A stretch of 15,024 nt of DNA. It comes from WACF01 sp040880205 (lineage in GTDB: Bacteria; Pseudomonadota; Gammaproteobacteria; Pseudomonadales; Cellvibrionaceae). Positions within the stretch are counted from its first letter, which is position 1. Each line of letters begins with the position of its first letter. The translations under genes were made by a program, and so were the position numbers. The notes below the pieces were generated by a model. It did not search any database. It worked only from the letters and a program-made list of their open reading frames with translations, and was not told the origin of the DNA. Shown in pieces: positions 13,275 to 15,024 of this stretch. The stretch is from NCBI GenBank assembly GCA_040880205.1, contig JBBDIU010000125.1:1-15024 (forward strand), given 5' to 3'.

Positions 13275-13366
13275 AAAAAAGAGTCGCTAGTCGCTAATCC
13301 CTAGTCGCTAGTCAAACATACGGCCCCGGAGGGGCCGCTTGGGGCTTCGACTAGCGATTAGCGACT
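13275..13366 (-). terminator. large multi-register inverted repeat between cbrA and cbrB
   Basis: On the minus strand AGTCGCTAATCGCTAGTC (13366-13349) is followed 42 bases later by its 17-of-18 complement (13306-13289). Between them sits a perfect GC-rich hairpin, CGGCCCC with loop and GGGGCCG (13337-13321). The 3' arm is itself repetitive (GACTAGCGACT occurs twice), so a second register pairs AGTCGCTA with TAGCGACT (13289-13282), which is one base before a run of six T (13280-13275). The shape fits an intrinsic terminator or attenuator for cbrA. The 5' arm contains the last codons and the TAA stop of cbrA. The short TAGTCGC-type units also look like a dispersed repeat element. Confidence 0.6.
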
Positions 13367-15024
13367 GAATCTTAGAGTAAAGCGGGCGCCGCGGCCGTCG
13401 GTGACCGGGCTGGTAACATCAATCTGGCCGCGGTGTTCGGTAACAATGCTGTATACCATGGACAGGCCCAGGCCAGTGCCTTCGCCGGGGTCCTTGGTGG
13501 TAAAGAAGGGTTCCAGAATACGGTCGATCTGCCGGGGGTCAATGCCCTTGCCCTGGTCCGTGACGGTGATCGTTACCGCTTCCTCGTCTTGCCGCGCGGC
13601 GACAACGACTTGCCCGCCCGGCTGACTGGCGTCGCGGGCGTTGGACAATAGATTGACGAATACCTGGATGATTCGCTGACTGTCGCCGTTGATCTTCAAG
13701 TCTTCCGGCACATGGTTGGCGAATACCACAGCGGTCTTGCCGTGTTGCAGTGAAAGCAGATGAATTGCTTCTTGCACGCGGCGGTATATTTCCACCGGTT
13801 CAAACTCGATGCTGTGCCGGCTACCGGCATGGCTGAAGCTGACCAATGACTGGACAATGCGATCCACGCGCTCGGTTTGGAAAAGTATCTGTTCGGCGGC
13901 CTCCAGGAGTTTCCGGTCATTGGTTTCATAGCGGATGTTTTGCGCCAGGCAGGCGATACCGGTAATCGGGTTGCCTATCTCGTGGGCGACTCCCGCCGCC
14001 AAGCGCCCGACCGACGCGAGTCGTTCGCTGTGTAGCAATTCGTTTTCCAGTTGCTGCAGCTCGGTAACATCCTCCACCAGTATCACTTGGCCGTCGGCGC
14101 TGTTGGCAACCGGTCCCCGGATGCTGGCCTTGTGTAGGCTGAAGCAGCGGGGTTCATTGTCGATGACCATGGCTTGGCGGTGACTGTGGGTTTTCTGGTC
14201 GGCGGTAAATTCGGTGATCAGGGTACGCCAGGGTTCGGCCAGGTTGTTCAAATGTGAGCCGGTGACTTCGGTACCGTCAATCCCGGTCAACTCGGTCATG
14301 GCGTTGTTCCACATGAGTATTTCCAGGTCGGGTCCCAGGGAACTGATAGCCATGGGCAGCTCCTGAAGTGTTTTGCGGTAATACAAACGCAGGTTGTCCA
14401 ATTCGGCGGCGATGCCGGTAAACGAATGTTGATAGCGGGCGACGCGTTCTTCGATCAGGTGAATATCGGCGGTACCGGACCCTGTGGGCAGTTTGTAAGG
14501 GATGTACTGGTCGAGAATTTCGCTGGCAACCGCGATGCCCATGAGCCCCGATAAATTGGCTTCCAGACGATTGCGCAAGCGGCGCAGGGCGTAGGGGCGG
14601 CGTTCATTGTGGTTCAGTCTCAATTCGTGCAGGGCGCGATCCACTTCCTGAGTGGCAATGTCCGCACCCAGGCGTTCACGCAAACGGCTTTTGAAGTCGG
14701 CCGGGGAGTGAACATCCAGTGTTGACCTCACCGGATGGCTGATTTCATCGGCGGTGCATAACGCGGCGCTGTAGTGTTCTTCGTGGCTGGCCTTGCTCAA
14801 CCAGGAAACGGCCACGAAACACAAAGTGTTCAAGCCCAGGGACCAGAGTGTAATCTTGTTCCACTGATCAAAGCCGACGGCAATAGCCTGGTTGGTTCCG
14901 GGCAGGGGGATCTGACTGATACCGGTTACCGCCGGGACAAAAAGCCCCAGCGCCCAAACTGTGGTCCCCATGCTCAATCCGGCCATGAAGCCCCGGCTAT
15001 TGCCCCGCGGCCAATAGGCGATGG
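13358..15024 (-). CDS. cbrA: sensor histidine kinase CbrA, C-terminal part
   Basis: Partial: the reading frame runs off the right edge, so the N-terminal transporter half is missing. Visible from the edge (numbering from an internal Met at 14986) are the last SLC5-type (sodium/solute symporter) membrane segments, including MGTTVWALGLFVPAVTGI and ITLWSLGLNTLCFVAVSWL. A helical linker of the STAC type follows (about 85-200), then a PAS domain (about 205-310, with SSLGPDLEILMWNNAMTELTG) and a HisKA domain with phosphorylated His335 in AGVAHEIGNPITG. The HATPase domain has NLLSNARDAS, DQGKGID and FFTTKDPGEGTGLGLSM. CbrA couples solute binding or transport to phosphorylation of CbrB. It ends inside a long inverted repeat that separates it from cbrB. 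An ATG at 14986 is internal and is not the true start. Confidence 0.95.
   Translation of the reverse strand, partial: IAYWPRGNSRGFMAGLSMGTTVWALGLFVPAVTGISQIPLPGTNQAIAVGFDQWNKITLWSLGLNTLCFVAVSWLSKASHEEHYSAALCTADEISHPVRSTLDVHSPADFKSRLRERLGADIATQEVDRALHELRLNHNERRPYALRRLRNRLEANLSGLMGIAVASEILDQYIPYKLPTGSGTADIHLIEERVARYQHSFTGIAAELDNLRLYYRKTLQELPMAISSLGPDLEILMWNNAMTELTGIDGTEVTGSHLNNLAEPWRTLITEFTADQKTHSHRQAMVIDNEPRCFSLHKASIRGPVANSADGQVILVEDVTELQQLENELLHSERLASVGRLAAGVAHEIGNPITGIACLAQNIRYETNDRKLLEAAEQILFQTERVDRIVQSLVSFSHAGSRHSIEFEPVEIYRRVQEAIHLLSLQHGKTAVVFANHVPEDLKINGDSQRIIQVFVNLLSNARDASQPGGQVVVAARQDEEAVTITVTDQGKGIDPRQIDRILEPFFTTKDPGEGTGLGLSMVYSIVTEHRGQIDVTSPVTDGRGARFTLRFSR

Noticed and set aside
13182..13366. 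The short repeats between cbrA and cbrB as a CRISPR array
   Set aside because: The units are about 9-18 bp, abut each other with no unique spacers of even length, and form an inverted pair. No cas gene is in the window.

Overview
This 15 kb window looks like chromosome from a free-living gammaproteobacterium of the broad Pseudomonas/Cellvibrio/Marinobacter kind. The reasons are the order cbrA-cbrB-pcnB-folK-panB, the CbrA architecture (transporter domain fused to a histidine kinase) and moderately GC-rich coding DNA. It is probably not Pseudomonas itself. A deoxynucleoside kinase sits between folK and panB, panC does not follow panB, and the downstream genes differ. Apart from one small rhodanese gene, all genes lie on the minus strand, so the window reads from high to low coordinates.

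Right part (15024 to 11366): the C-terminal part of the sensor kinase CbrA, then an intergenic spacer holding a large inverted repeat, then the NtrC-type regulator CbrB. After it comes a 530-base gap that holds a complete small-RNA transcription unit: three GTAAC-type half-sites 21-22 bp apart, a textbook sigma-54 -24/-12 promoter, about 190 nt of RNA with two near-identical A/C-rich (AACAACAACAAAGAAUAA) tracts, and a perfect 9-bp intrinsic terminator. Position, promoter type and CA motifs all match CrcZ, the Hfq/Crc-titrating RNA of Pseudomonas carbon catabolite repression. This is the most interesting feature of the window.

Middle part (11223 to 6322): a tightly packed housekeeping run, pcnB-folK-deoxynucleoside kinase-panB (RNA polyadenylation, folate, dNTP salvage, pantothenate). 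pcnB and folK overlap by ATGA, and the kinase starts at a TTG two bases after folK. A YihY/BrkB-type membrane protein with a C-terminal cytoplasmic domain follows.

Left part (6243 to 1979): five co-oriented genes: a secreted DUF3617 protein, a GCS2-type carboxylate-amine (glutamate-cysteine) ligase, an M14-family aspartoacylase/desuccinylase-like deacylase, a membrane-anchored DUF2314 protein, and a GFA (CENP-V-type zinc) protein broken by a one-base frameshift. The ligase probably starts at a GTG with a strong ribosome binding site. The untranslated space before it can fold into a compact three-way junction, a candidate cis-acting RNA. The far left carries a plus-strand single-domain rhodanese gene divergent from an M20D amidohydrolase. 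The spacer between them has helically phased repeats.

All product names come from reading motifs by eye. No database search was run.
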